Assembly: GCA_946406115.1 (NCBI GenBank)
Contig: OX291553.1
Coordinates: forward strand, 2,485,001-2,549,000
Reading direction: 5' to 3'
DNA from: Apoda limacodes
Lineage: Eukaryota > Arthropoda > Insecta > Lepidoptera > Limacodidae
Length of the DNA stretch: 64,000 nucleotides
Under the pieces are notes generated by a model. That model had not been told where the DNA came from, searched no databases, and worked only from the letters and a program-made list of their open reading frames with translations. The position numbers were made by a program, and so were the translations under genes. Shown in pieces: positions 11,337-20,993 of the stretch (position 1 is the first letter of the stretch; the number at the start of each line of letters is the position of its first letter).

Positions 11337-12041
11337 CTAAAACATAGTTGAGCGAAGCGATGGCTGATACATGTGTCATACTTGTGAACGGGTGCCGCTG
11401 TGGAGGCTGGTCTGCTCTTGCAAACTTCTTTGTATTCTTAGTATTCGGTCATCGGTGTAGGGTTTCAACGGCAACTCCTCAATTACTAAACGAATAATAC
11501 TTGACGTATTCAAGTAGCTTATTTCCTTTTCCGGACTCAACACTATCTGCAAGCCAAATTTTTTTTCCCGATTAACTACTAAAAAAACCTACTAAATTTA
11601 CTTTCGCATTTATAATATTTATTATTATATTATATTCATGGATACTATGGATAATTTTAAGTATATGTATGTACATATGATTGTGCAAAAATATAATTAT
11701 TATAGCGCTAATGCCACTAGTACTATTAAATATCAGAATTCTCTTAAATATCTAAATTCCTTCACTCGATTACCGATATTTGACATTCACATGGTACATA
11801 AAAACAAAAAAAAAATTTACATGTTTGACTTTGCTTTTGGTAGCTTACTTACTTATTTTTTATTACTTATTGTATTGGTACATATTGTATACTCTTTAGC
11901 TAATTATCAAAGTATTGTATTACTACTTTAGATGGAACTTCTTGCCAGCTCTTTTTGGCAGAAATAATTTTTTTTTACATTGTATTGACGATTCAAAAGT
12001 GTTGTAAGAAACCTACTTGAATAAAGTTTGATTTGAGTTTG
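11337..12041 (+). mobile_element. retroelement X, copy 1, inserted in LINE A
   Basis: Starts CTAAAACATAGTTGAGCGAA and ends GTTTGATTTGAGTTTG. It is flanked by a direct repeat AGTAC (11332-11336 and 12042-12046), a good target-site duplication, and deleting it rejoins the LINE A sequence. The first 115 bp match 34127-34245. The last 110 bp match the 3' end of LINE C ('ttgcc(a/g)g', 'gacgattcaaaagtg', 'ttgaataaa' and a TTTGA-type tail). So X looks like a non-autonomous or internally deleted relative of a LINE, with LINE C-type tail. No open frame with motifs. Confidence 0.75.
11455..11628 (+). mobile_element. repeat family R, degenerate copy inside X
   Basis: Contains 'ggcaactcctcaatta', 'tatttccttttccggact' and the family-typical end TTACTTTCGCATTTATAATA. 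It lies inside element X and so is younger than, or was carried by, X. Confidence 0.5.
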
Positions 12042-12430
12042 AGTACTCCATATGGGGCCGAACTTGTGACTTGTAAAGCATTAACCTCTGGCCCGACGTA
12101 AAGTACTACTTTGCTCTATTGTGTACACTAAGTTTTTTTGACGCTAGCTTCACCTTGTCTTGCAAATGATCTTGGAACTGAACATCGCTGGAGATGTTAA
12201 CATCAAGGATCCTAATGTTCTTGGAGATAGAAAAGGGAGTATTCTGGAATGGTGGGACCACAGTGAATGGGATTTCCTAAGCGGTGAACTTGCTGTCTTG
12301 TGTCTTTTTAGGGTTGAATCGGACCAAGTTTTCCCAGTCTGAGACCTTGGACAGAGTGGTCTTGATTTGAGACACAAGTTCTACACGCTTTTCCTCCACA
12401 ATGGAACACGGGATGCTTGCACAAGACTCT

Positions 12431-13288
12431 TCATGCATTACTTAACATGTCATTGTCACTTTACGTAACTATAAGACTTAGGTAGGTATGAGGAACGAGT
12501 ATACTAGACAACAATAAAAACTAGCACAATGCGTTTGTTTCGTAAAACGAGAGACAACTTTCGGCAATTTCCATTTGCAAACAGAAAATGTTTGATGACA
12601 GTCCCCGCAGGCGTTCATTAATATTTAATTATATGATAATACATACATAAAATCTAAAATAATTTGTAACCTAACATTATGAAAATAGTACTTATTCCCG
12701 TTCCTGTTTAGCTTTAAAAAATGACTTCCATACAATAATTCCATACCAACTTCCAACCCCCATTTACGGCATTTAACTTCTAGAGTCTTGACGACGATTT
12801 TCTAAAAAACATTGAATTATGTTGATTTTAATATTTAATTGAAAGGCCAAATACCAATTTATATGCCATTAAAAAGTTAATAACCATGACTGATAGATTA
12901 TGGAGGCATACAAGCTGAATGAATTAAAAGCTAATTAGGTAATAATTCAATTTTGAAGCAAAAGTCATTGCACAGTTTTAGTGATGTATTTTTAACATAA
13001 AACATAGAATGCAGGTTAGGTATATCTATAGAAGAAAATCATATAAGATTTTCATACGTAGTATCTTTACCTACTCACAAATTAAGTTATTAGCAATTAG
13101 AATAGAATAATACATTATTTCAATTAACAGACTTTATCCTCTTATATAGGAGATAAATTTTGCAAAATCCTTTTATAGGGCTTCCTTACTTTTTAGCAAA
13201 AATCTCTGAGCAAAATTTCTAGTCGCTATACTCAGCGGTTTCAGCTGTGCGTTGATATATCAGTCAGTCAGTCAGTGTCACTCTTTTA
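12431..13288. other. unassigned AT-rich spacer
   Basis: Nothing recognised. A short (CAGT)n run at about 13259-13277 precedes the SINE. Confidence 0.5.
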
Positions 13289-13420
13289 TAGACAGCTCCG
13301 TGGCTCTCTGGGTAATGACCTGCTGCATCAAGGGGCGTGAGATCGATTCCCGCACAGGCCAGATATTTATGTGTGTAATGTTCAAAAATATTAAAAAAAT
13401 CTCTCACACACTGCGGTTAA
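13289..13420 (+). mobile_element. tRNA-derived SINE (head)
   Basis: RNA polymerase III boxes are visible: A-box-like TGGCTCTCTGGG (13301-13312) and B-box-like GATCGATTCCC (13341-13351), spaced as in a tRNA. The 3' flank reads 'tgtgtgtaatgttcaaaaata', which resembles the tail at 28380-28400. It does not fold as a complete tRNA, so I call it a SINE head, not a tRNA gene. Confidence 0.65.
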
Positions 13421-14214
13421 TTGCTAAATGTTTTATCCAAAAGATTATTGCACTCAAAAAATTCTAAACTTTTAAATATACAATTAATACATCTATTGTT
13501 TAGTTTTTTATACATATAATAATAAAAAATAGCTGTAAAGCAACTCAAATATCTCTATTTTTCGGAAAACTGCCCTTGCAATATAATGTGTTTATTTATG
13601 TCACTGAAAAGGAACTAGTTAAAACCAAACAAGGTTGTTGTTTATGAATAATATGTAGTAAATACTTATGTATGTATTCACGAAAAACAAAAAGTAACAG
13701 TTGTGTAATGCACTGGTTGTGTGGCATGACGACGTTAGTAGTACAAGCCTTGCTTAGTTAAGGTATAGGTGGTGCTGTAGACATATCATCCAGGAATATT
13801 TCACTTTCCATTGTTTCACTTAACATTACTGCAACATTCCAGTCTCAAGCACACTTGCGTATAAATTAGCCTCAAAACATAACATATAATATCTGTAAGA
13901 TTAATCAAAACTTTACTATTTCGAGATAAGATCTCAATTTGAATAACAATTTATTCAAATTATCGTAAAATTAAGGTCTCGATTGTCGATAAAATATGCT
14001 AATAGCTGTCATTGAAGGAGCTTATTGTGCATTTTGAAAGTTTACTTCGAGAAGGCGTTAATCGTTTATAAATGTCTGGGTTAATTCCGCTTCGCAAATG
14101 TCTTGTGACCATTTTGGGAAAGTTTCATTTATTTTATGCAAAAACAAATAACCTTTCGACGTCCTCCTTTACGTCTCTTTTCATTAAACACAGCTTAGTC
14201 AGGAACATGCATGC
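13421..14214. other. unassigned spacer with a SINE-tail-like fragment
   Basis: Around 13735-13795, 'tagtacaagccttgcttagtt' and 'tccaggaatattt' look like the 3' body of a lepidopteran tRNA-SINE. The rest is AT-rich and not recognised. Confidence 0.4.
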
Positions 14215-15284
14215 TAAGTAGGCATTACTACAATCCTTATTATAAAGTACAGTAGCCATTACTACAATCCTTAGTATAAAGTACGTAGCCATAACTACAA
14301 GACTTGGCATTAAGTACGTAGCCAACACTACAATCCTTATTATAAAGTACAGTAGCCATTACTACAATCCTTAGTATAAAGTACGTAGCCGTAACAACAA
14401 GACTTAGCATAAAGTACGTAGCCAATACTACAATCCTTGGTTTAAAGTATATAGCCATTACTACAATCCTTAGTATAAAGTACTTAGCCATTTCTACAGT
14501 CCTTAGTATAAAGTACGTAGACATAACTACAAGACTTGGTATAAAGTACGTAGCCAATACTACAATCCTTGGTATAAAGTATATAGCCATTACTACAATC
14601 CTTAGTATAAAGTACTTAGCCATTTCTACAGTCCTTAGTACAAAGTACGTAGCCATAACTACAAGACTTGGTATAAAGTACGTAGCCAATGCTACAATCC
14701 TTGGTAAATAGTACGTAGCCATTACTTCAATCCTTAGTATAAAGAACGTAGCCATTTCTACAATCCTTAGTATAAAGTTCGTAGCCATAACTACAAGACT
14801 TGGTATAAAGTACGTAGCTATTAGTACAATCCTTAGTATAAAGCACATAGCCATAACTACAAGACTTGGTATAAAGTTCGTGGCCATTACTACAATCCTT
14901 ATTATAAAGTACGTAGCCATTACTACAATCCTTGTTATAAAGTACGTAGCCAATACTACAATCCTTATTATAAAGTACGCAGCCATTACTACAATCCTAG
15001 GTATAAAGTACGTAGCCATTACTACAATCCTTATTATTCAGTACGCAGCCATAATTACAATCCTAGGTATAAAGTACGTAGCCAATACTACAATCCTTAT
15101 TTAAAGTACGCAGCCATAATTACAATCCTAGGTATAAAGTACGTAGCCATTACTACAATCCTTAGTATAAAGTACTTTGCCAATACTACAAGACTTGATA
15201 TAAAGTACGTAGCCATTACCACAATCCTTAGTACAAAATATGTAGCATTACTACAAATCTTAGTATAAAGTACATAGCCATTAC
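14215..15284. repeat. 33-bp minisatellite, about 32 units, with 132-bp higher-order unit
   Basis: Monomer GTAGCCATTACTACAATCCT + TAGTATAAAGTAC (33 bp). In the centre, four variants repeat in order, marked by 'cataactacaagact', 'aatactacaatcc', 'ttactacaatcc' and 'tttctacagtcc'. The first variant starts at 14390, 14522 and 14654, exactly 132 bp apart. As 33 is 11 codons, a 259-residue frame stays open on the minus strand (14240-15019), made of an 11-residue hydrophobic unit (ATYFILRIVVM and variants). Frames are also open on the plus strand. I read these as artefacts: there is no non-repeat domain, no signal and no promoter. Confidence 0.95.
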
Positions 15285-15426
15285 TCGATTCTCGTTTGAT
15301 TTCGTGAATAAGCTCAGCTTGATCAGCTCTATCTGGCTCGCAGAACATTCAAGTTTCATTATTTCTTGCATTGTTTGCAACAATAATAATATGGTTGCTA
15401 GGATGACAGGATACCGCTTGTTTATA

Positions 15427-15987
15427 CAAGGTGTCTTAAAAGAAAGTTTATATTCGTTTAGTTTACTGCGTGAACCTAACGATTCGTCGGTAGCCTGGCT
15501 CTTGGCAATTTAGTTGCTATGAAACCTTTCTCAAGAGCGGATCGCACGTTGTGCTTACGCTAATTTTACAAAAATGGTATTTCTGCGACTATAGCGCGAA
15601 GAAATTTCTCCAATATTCGACATTTACGTCACTTAAATGATGCGCGAAGCATTCTTCTCATTCGAAGATGGGTAAAAAGTTTGACGAGACCAGTTCAACA
15701 CACTAGATAAACCAAAACCTGGGCGCCCAAAGTTTATTGAGAATGGAAGAGAACGCGGAACGGGTTAATCGGTGTGTTCGTGATGATCCCGACCTCACCA
15801 TGGAGCATACTTGCCAAGACTTCATCAGGAATTTAAGTTTTAGATTAAATGAGTGTCATGAACGCGAGGGTATACATTAGGAGGACATTATTTTTAAAAA
15901 TAAATTCCCAAATAGTGTATTTTTTCTACAAACGGCCAATTTTTTTTATCGCTGTTTTACACAGAAACTTTCTTTTAAGACACCTTG
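15427..15987 (+). mobile_element. non-autonomous Tc1/mariner-type element with perfect TIRs
   Basis: CAAGGTGTCTTAAAAGAAAG (15427 on) continues to 15449 as a 23-bp terminal inverted repeat with an exact reverse complement at 15965-15987. Both ends are flanked by TA (15425-15426 and 15988-15989), the target duplication of this superfamily. The 561-bp element contains only a decayed N-terminal transposase piece, so it is an internally deleted copy. Perfect ends with a decayed interior are the usual signature of a MITE mobilised in trans. Confidence 0.85.
15521..15850 (+). pseudogene. transposase N-terminal (helix-turn-helix) remnant
   Basis: Starts MKPFSRADRT, then hits a stop after 14 codons. 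Further on, the same frame gives a helix-turn-helix-like stretch (KNGISATIARRNFSN, then RRWVKSLTRP), and a shifted frame gives KPKPGRPK, a GRPR-like linker, then ENAERVNRCVRDDPDLTME. Such order (first HTH, GRPR-like linker, second HTH region) fits the DNA-binding half of a Tc1/mariner or IS630-type transposase. There is no catalytic DDE/D domain, and stops and frameshifts make it non-functional. Confidence 0.6.
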
Positions 15988-15989
15988 TA

Positions 15990-16727
15990 TTATCAAGAGA
16001 AGCACATTTTAGTGTATCTTTGTGCATCTGCTATTCTAAACTATGATCGAGTATAATAGTAAACATTATCTTTGGCAAAATAGTTCGGTTCACGCACATG
16101 GAAAATTACAGTATTCTATAAGTATAGTAAATGTCACTATTTCTATATGTTATTTACTTATTCATGATTTTTTTACTATCGAATAAACTTAGAACAATAG
16201 TGAGTTTTACAACCTCTTTTTATATAATTCGTATGTAAGAGTAAATACTGTTTAGTTTTATATCTTTTCTAACTTAACTATTTTCTTCTTTTCTGTCTTG
16301 TCAGTATTTATTTTGATTGCCTTACTTGGTGAAAGGATATAAATTGTATTTTACTCGCTTTTATTCTTCTAGTTATTAAAACCCAATAATAATCAACATA
16401 CCTACATTTCATTAGCCCTCCGTAATAGTGAGTAAATTTTGCGCGGACGAAGCCGAATTTGCCGTCTGAATACTGTGGACAAATTAAAAAAAAAATCATT
16501 CATAAAAAAAGGGATCTCAAATGGTAACATCAATTTTAAGAACATATTTTAAATACAACCCCCTTTTCTACACTTTGTGCATTACCTTTGTTGGTAATTT
16601 AAGAAATTTCTAAAGCAAACAGTAAAGTTGAACTAGATAAGATATGAAACAACTTTAGTGCTTTATTTATTGACTGTGTATGTTAAAATGTATTCGACGA
16701 CATTCAAGAACAACAATCAATGGATAT
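15990..16727. other. unassigned AT-rich spacer
   Basis: Nothing recognised between the Tc1/mariner-type element and the RTE remnant. Confidence 0.5.
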
Positions 16728-17126
16728 GGTGAAGATGTGTGAGGTGCAAGCGGTTCGTCGCTTCAGCCAGAAGACGTAGCCCTCCCCCATATAATATGTC
16801 TCCCCAATCGCCGGTCCTAAGCCGAACGCACCTATTGGCTTCCTGCGGCTCTATGTCGTGATTAATTCCTGTTTCACTAGAAAACTGGGAATTGGAAGCG
16901 AGTTGGCCTGCCCACTGTCACTTCAGCTTATCTAACAGGCTGAGCTATGTAGGAAAGGTGACTATAGTTTTCTGAAATTCCCTCATTTCGATTTTTATCG
17001 CGCAAATTAATACGAAGCATAGTTCTCCCCATAATTCGCTGAGCAACTTTGAGCTTCACTACGATTCTGTACAGTAAATCTTCATTGGCATTACGCATTG
17101 GTTGTAGACTTTCGTCTTTAGGCACT
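16728..17126 (-). pseudogene. RTE-clade LINE remnant (C-terminal RT region)
   Basis: On the minus strand, within 16928-17272, residues read LYRIVVKLKVAQRIMGRTML then RINLRDKNRNEGI. This is the thumb/C-terminal signature of RTE-clade reverse transcriptases in insects (pattern K..Q..MER.MLG.SLRDR.RNEEIR). Downstream on that strand the sequence decays, with stops near where W-x-W-x-G-H would be expected. At its 5' side it abuts LINE A copy 2 at about 17127, so the long frame fuses two unrelated pieces. Confidence 0.65.
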
Positions 17127-17488
17127 GAGGTCCTTGAAAACTTGGTCCGATTAACCCTACAAAGACATAAGCCTGCGCGTTTACCGTTAGGAAAACCCCA
17201 TTCACTGTGGTCCCACATTTCTAGAACACTCCCCTCCCCTCGAAGTGTTCTCCATTCCAAGATCATTTGCAAGACTAGGTGATGCTAGCGTCCAAAAAAC
17301 TTTGTATTCTGAACAGAGCGAGGCAGTACTTCACGTCGGGGCAGAGGTTGCTACTTTACAAGTCGCAAATTCGACCCCATATGGAGTACTGCTGTCATCT
17401 CTGGGCAGGTGCATTCGGATACTAGCTTGGTACTCTTGACTCAGTTCAACGACAGGCTGTGAGGATTGTCGATGATCCTAAACTCACT

Positions 17489-19143
17489 CAATGGTTTCCG
17501 AAAAGGAAGCTCTACAGCAAATGCATGTTTTCATCTGTTCAAGGCTGTGAAGGGAAAATTTAAACAATAGAAAACCCACTGCAGCCATATTTCTAGTTAT
17601 GAGTATAGCTTTCGACTTTGTGGTACATGACACTCTTTTGGAAAAGCTGGAATGGTATGGAATCAGGGGTAATGCTAGGGACTGGATAAAGGATTACCCC
17701 GAAAATAGGAGACAATGCTCCGAAATTTCTCAAATGTCAGAAATACATGGACAGCCAACAAAAATAATATGCCGTTCTACTTTGAGAAATAATAAATGTG
17801 ATGTACCCCAAGGTAGTATTTTGGGTCCGTTGCTGTTTTTAACATACATCAATGACCTACCTAACGTTACTTTAGAGCAGTGTATATTATTTGCCGACGA
17901 CACAACAATTGTCATAAAATGTAACGATGAAGAAAATTTTGAACTGAAAATAAACCAAATTTTTAGTAAGATTGTTAAATGGCTTGAAAATAATAATCTA
18001 AAAATTAATGTAGACAAAACAAAAATGATACAGTTTGCGACGTATAAATATAAACAATTAAAATTAATTATAAAATATGATGACGATGTAGCAAAAGAGG
18101 TTGGTAATATCTGTTTTCTAGGATTTACAATAGATAAACATTTAAACTAGAAATCGCAAGTCAATAATGTGTGCAATAGAGTTAATCGCTTTGTGTTTGC
18201 TTTAAAACGTGTAAGAGAAACAATATCACTTGATGCAGCTATTTTGGCTTATCACGGGTATGTTGTATCTGTACTTACTTATGGTATTTTACTGTGGGGC
18301 AACTCTGTCGATATCATTAGAGCATTTATGGCACAGAAAAAATGTATAAGAGCTCTATGTAATGCAAGGAGCATGGATAGCTGTGAACAATTATTTAAGA
18401 GGCTAAATTTATTGCCATTGCCTTGCTTGTATATAAAAGACATATGTTTATTTGTCAGACAGCATCCACAATATTTTCCTAAATACTGCGATGTAATGCA
18501 TCGAACGTCACGAGACGAATTAAAATTGTTTATCCCAAAGTGCAACTTGGATGTATATGGAAGGAATGTTTATTCTATGGCTATAAAAATTTACAACAAA
18601 TTACCAACTCAAATTAAAGTCCTTCCATATAATCGATTTAAAATAAATTTGACAAGATGGTTACAGGAACAATGTTTTTATAGCAATTTATAATATTTTA
18701 ATTTTAAACTTTGTTTAAAATAAATATAAAAAATTAAATATAATTATTTCGATATTACATACAATTACTTTTTAATAATGTATAAGTACATAACATTATT
18801 TTTGGGAAATCTTATTTAATTTTCTAACTTTGGGTATATTTAACTAGGTATTAGACACGGATTTAGGTATGTAAAAGAAATATTTTACAGACATATTTGG
18901 ACATGTTTATTTCATGACATTTATGTAATAATGTTCTATATTCAATTGTGATTTGATTTAAAAAGCGGTATTTATTGCACTTTAATTTGTAATTGTTTTG
19001 TATAAGTGTAGCCTAATCATTTCTTCATAACTTCTTGGTGATATTTGCACGCCTTTTGAGGTAGAATAAGTGAAATATTAACTAAAATAAGAACTTATTA
19101 TACCTTATTCTAGCAAATAAATTATATTCATTCATTCGTTCAT
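17489..19143 (+). mobile_element. LINE B, 5'-truncated, inserted in LINE A
   Basis: Flanked by TCACT at 17484-17488 and 19144-19148, and removal restores LINE A continuity. It begins in the RT fingers ('ngfrkgs', about 17491) and ends in an (ATTC)n-like tail at about 19120-19143, after an AATAAATTATATTCATTC run. This is typical of target-primed 5' truncation with a microsatellite tail rather than poly-A. Confidence 0.85.
17599..18693 (+). pseudogene. LINE B reverse transcriptase, one stop from being open
   Basis: Two frames in the same register, 17599-18150 and 18169-18693, are separated by one stop at 18148-18150. RT motifs are seen in order: region A decayed around FDFVVHDTLLEKLEWYGI (a stop and shift precede it), VPQGSILGPLLFLTYINDLP (about residues 73-92), catalytic ILFADDTTIVIK (about 96-107), NNLKINVDKTKMI, then C-terminal LTYGILLWGNSVD. 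The F-A-D-D box is intact. The order and the YGILLWG signature place it in the Jockey/CR1-like group of non-LTR retrotransposons. No endonuclease domain remains because of 5' truncation. Confidence 0.85.
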
Positions 19144-19257
19144 TCACTTGCCGTATCGAGCCCTTAACTCAGAGGAAAGCCTTTGCCTCCCTATGTGTGT
19201 TCTACCGCTTGTACAATGGGATGTGTTCTAAGGAATTGTTCGAAATGATCGCCGCTT

Positions 19258-19370
19258 TTTTTTATACCACCAAGTTGTCAAAAAAGCACACGGTCCGCCT
19301 GATGATGAGGCGTTGCTGACCCTTCAAACATCCAATAACTTCTTTCTTGAACTGGTTAACGATACTGGTT
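19258..19370 (-). mobile_element. LINE A 3'-end fragment
   Basis: Starts with a T-run and 'ataccaccaagttgtcaaa', then GGTCCGCCTGATG and 'cttcaaacatccaataacttctttcttga', the reverse complement of the LINE A 3' end, missing some bases near 19302. It meets LINE A copy 2 tail to tail. Confidence 0.75.
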
Positions 19371-19559
19371 CCCACCAACAAAAGCCAGTAGGCAGATCTA
19401 TAGCTACTTATATAAAATTTTCAGTTTTTAAACGTTCAAATAAAAATAACACTAGTACATAGACTTAAAACATTAAAAAAACTTAAGTCCCTATGGATGC
19501 TGTTGAGTAGAAAGCCCAAATCCGAACAGCAATAGAGAGATGTGTTAGTAACACATGCA
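19371..19559. other. unassigned spacer
   Basis: Nothing recognised. Confidence 0.5.
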
Positions 19560-19850
19560 GTATATTAGAGTGTGTACTGCTCTAGTACAATCAAGTACAT
19601 TGGAGTACTACTCCAGTACAGTTTAGAATTTTTGGGTGCTCCTAATTCTACTATTGTAATACATACTCCAGCAGTACTCAGATGTACTAAATTGTACTGG
19701 AGCAGTACTTTAAAGTACTCAATTGCACTGGAGCTGCACTCCAATGTACTACATTGGACTGAAGCAGTATTAAAATGTTCTTAACTGTACTGGAGCAGTA
19801 CCCACTCCAATGAACTAAATTTTACTGTAGCAATATTTGTTACACCAGTA
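19560..19850. repeat. cluster of 15-bp imperfect palindromes (GTACTG-nnn-CAGTAC)
   Basis: GTACTGGAGCAGTAC occurs exactly at 19694-19708 and 19787-19801. Related forms appear at about 19577, 19606 (ACTCCAGTAC), 19735 (GCACTGGAGCTGCAC), 19756 (GGACTGAAGCAGTAT) and 19822 (TACTGTAGCAATAT). Spacings of about 21, 31 and 41 bp are irregular, so this is not a clean tandem array. No gene is seen in it. Confidence 0.75.
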
Positions 19851-20287
19851 GAATTAGGATTACCCTAATAGTGAGCAGAAATTGTAGAAAAACACTTTTT
19901 TTTTTACTTTTATTATTCGTTAAATTTGTAAACTTATATCTACATACAATATAAACTACAATTTAATTACTATTATGAAAAAAACCTTTCTGTTTGCCTT
20001 CGACTATTTAGAAATAAAACAACAGGAGTCCCATACAAATTAAGCCATTATTGTCACTGGAGTGGAACATTTTAATGAAGTCATTAAACTCACGCTGTTT
20101 TATATCGTATTGTGAGCATCTACGGTACCTGTCATGCATTTCTACTTAAATCTTAAATTTAATTTTAACTTATATTTGATTTTATCAATAATGACGCAAT
20201 CAATTTCGTAACTATGCACTTATTTCAATATTAACATATCCAAACGACTCTAACCCTATGATTTTCAACTTGTGAACTACTTGCTGA
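19851..20287. other. unassigned AT-rich spacer
   Basis: Nothing recognised. Confidence 0.5.
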
Positions 20288-20355
20288 AATCAAAGAATCC
20301 AGCCTGGCTTGGCAGCGTTCGGGAAAATTCGCAGCATCTTCTCGTCCAAAATACC
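20288..20355 (+). pseudogene. RTE-clade LINE remnant (short)
   Basis: Translates as ESSLAWQRSG in one frame, but in another gives RIQPGLAAFGKIRSIFSSKI, which matches the RTE-clade signature following the RT palm (compare 55785-55845, RRIQLG-AAFGKL). A short fragment cut by LINE A at about 20356. Confidence 0.55.
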
Positions 20356-20760
20356 TTTTTTTGTATACCACTAAGGTGACAAACAAACTTACGGTCCGCC
20401 TGATGGTAAGCGGTCACCGTTGTCTATGGACGCTTGTAACACCGTGGATAAAGTAAGCTCCCTTTCTACCATCGCACCGCTCGCCATCGGCAGAGAATTT
20501 ATTCTAGCACTTTAGAACCGAAATGGTCGCGTACAGTGCGGTTCCAGAGAAACTTCCTCCCGCGAACGCTTGGGTTGTGGTATGAGCTCCCTGCCAAGAA
20601 CTACATGGGTATGGTATGGTATGGGGTTCTTCAAGAAAGTAGTTATTGGCTTTTTGAATGGTCGGCAACGTGTAAGTGATACCCTTATTGTTACAAGCCT
20701 CCATATGCTTCAGTGACCGCTTTCCATCAGGTGGACCGTGCGCTTGTTTGCCACCTTTGT

Positions 20761-20832
<72 letters not shown>

Positions 20833-20993
20833 TCATTCGACAGCCCAAGCGTTTGCGGAAGAAACCGCACTGTACGCGCCCATTTCGGTTCTAAAGTGGG
20901 AGAATGAATTCCCTGCCGATGGCGGACAGTGCAATGGTAGAAAGTGGCGGTGGGCATCAATTTGAATAATTCTTTAAAACACACCCCATTGTA
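20356..20993. mobile_element. three LINE A fragments in alternating orientation around (TA)n
   Basis: 20356-20443 is minus-strand 3' end ('ataccactaaggtgac', 'ggtccgcctgatgg'). 20462-20762 is plus-strand C-terminal coding plus 3' end ('ctttctaccatcgcaccgctcgcc' to 'gtttgccacctttgtgg'). 20830-20993 is minus-strand C-terminal coding ('cccaagcg' to 'acaccccattgtac'). Together they form an inverted structure with the (TA)n at its centre. No functional frame; the poly-(Ile-Tyr) open frames here are artefacts of (TA)n. Confidence 0.8.
20763..20829. repeat. (TA)n microsatellite, about 33 units
   Basis: An uninterrupted TA tract of about 66 bp. It starts exactly at the LINE A 3' tail, where other copies read GGTATAAAAA, so it probably grew from the GTATA of that tail. 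Confidence 0.97.

Larger units (their letters stand above)
10900..12430 (-). mobile_element. LINE A, copy 1 (5'-truncated, split by element X)
   Basis: Two parts of one minus-strand LINE: the 3' part 10900-11336 and the more 5' part 12042-12430. The 3' part encodes the C-terminal region shared by all A copies (around 10907-11263): MRIVDDPKLTYRIEHLSL, FASLCVFYRLYNGMCFEELF and WSRIVRFQRNFLPRTLRLWNE. It lacks about 120 bp near 10946 compared with the 49-kb copy. The 5' part corresponds to sequence just after the RT catalytic box. The copy is dead: no RT core and no endonuclease. Confidence 0.85.
17127..19253 (+). mobile_element. LINE A, copy 2 (split by LINE B)
   Basis: Left part 17127-17488 begins in the region after the RT catalytic box ('aacttggtccgatt') and includes the block coding for 'RP.MEYCCHLWAG'. 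The right part 19144-19253 continues exactly with CACTTGCCGTATCGAGCCC to 'gaattgttcgaaatgat'. It ends at 19253 against an inverted LINE A 3' fragment. Many stops; no function. Confidence 0.85.

Noticed and set aside
14240..15019. A 259-residue hydrophobic repeat protein
   Set aside because: The frame exists because the minisatellite period is 33 bp; frames are open on both strands and there is no non-repeat domain. Kept only as a finding to be tested.
16928..17272. A single 114-residue protein on the minus strand
   Set aside because: It joins an RTE C-terminal remnant to antisense LINE A sequence; a chance fusion of two elements.
20504..20984. Proteins with poly-(Ile-Tyr) runs
   Set aside because: Created by the (TA)n microsatellite and LINE A fragments in reverse frame.
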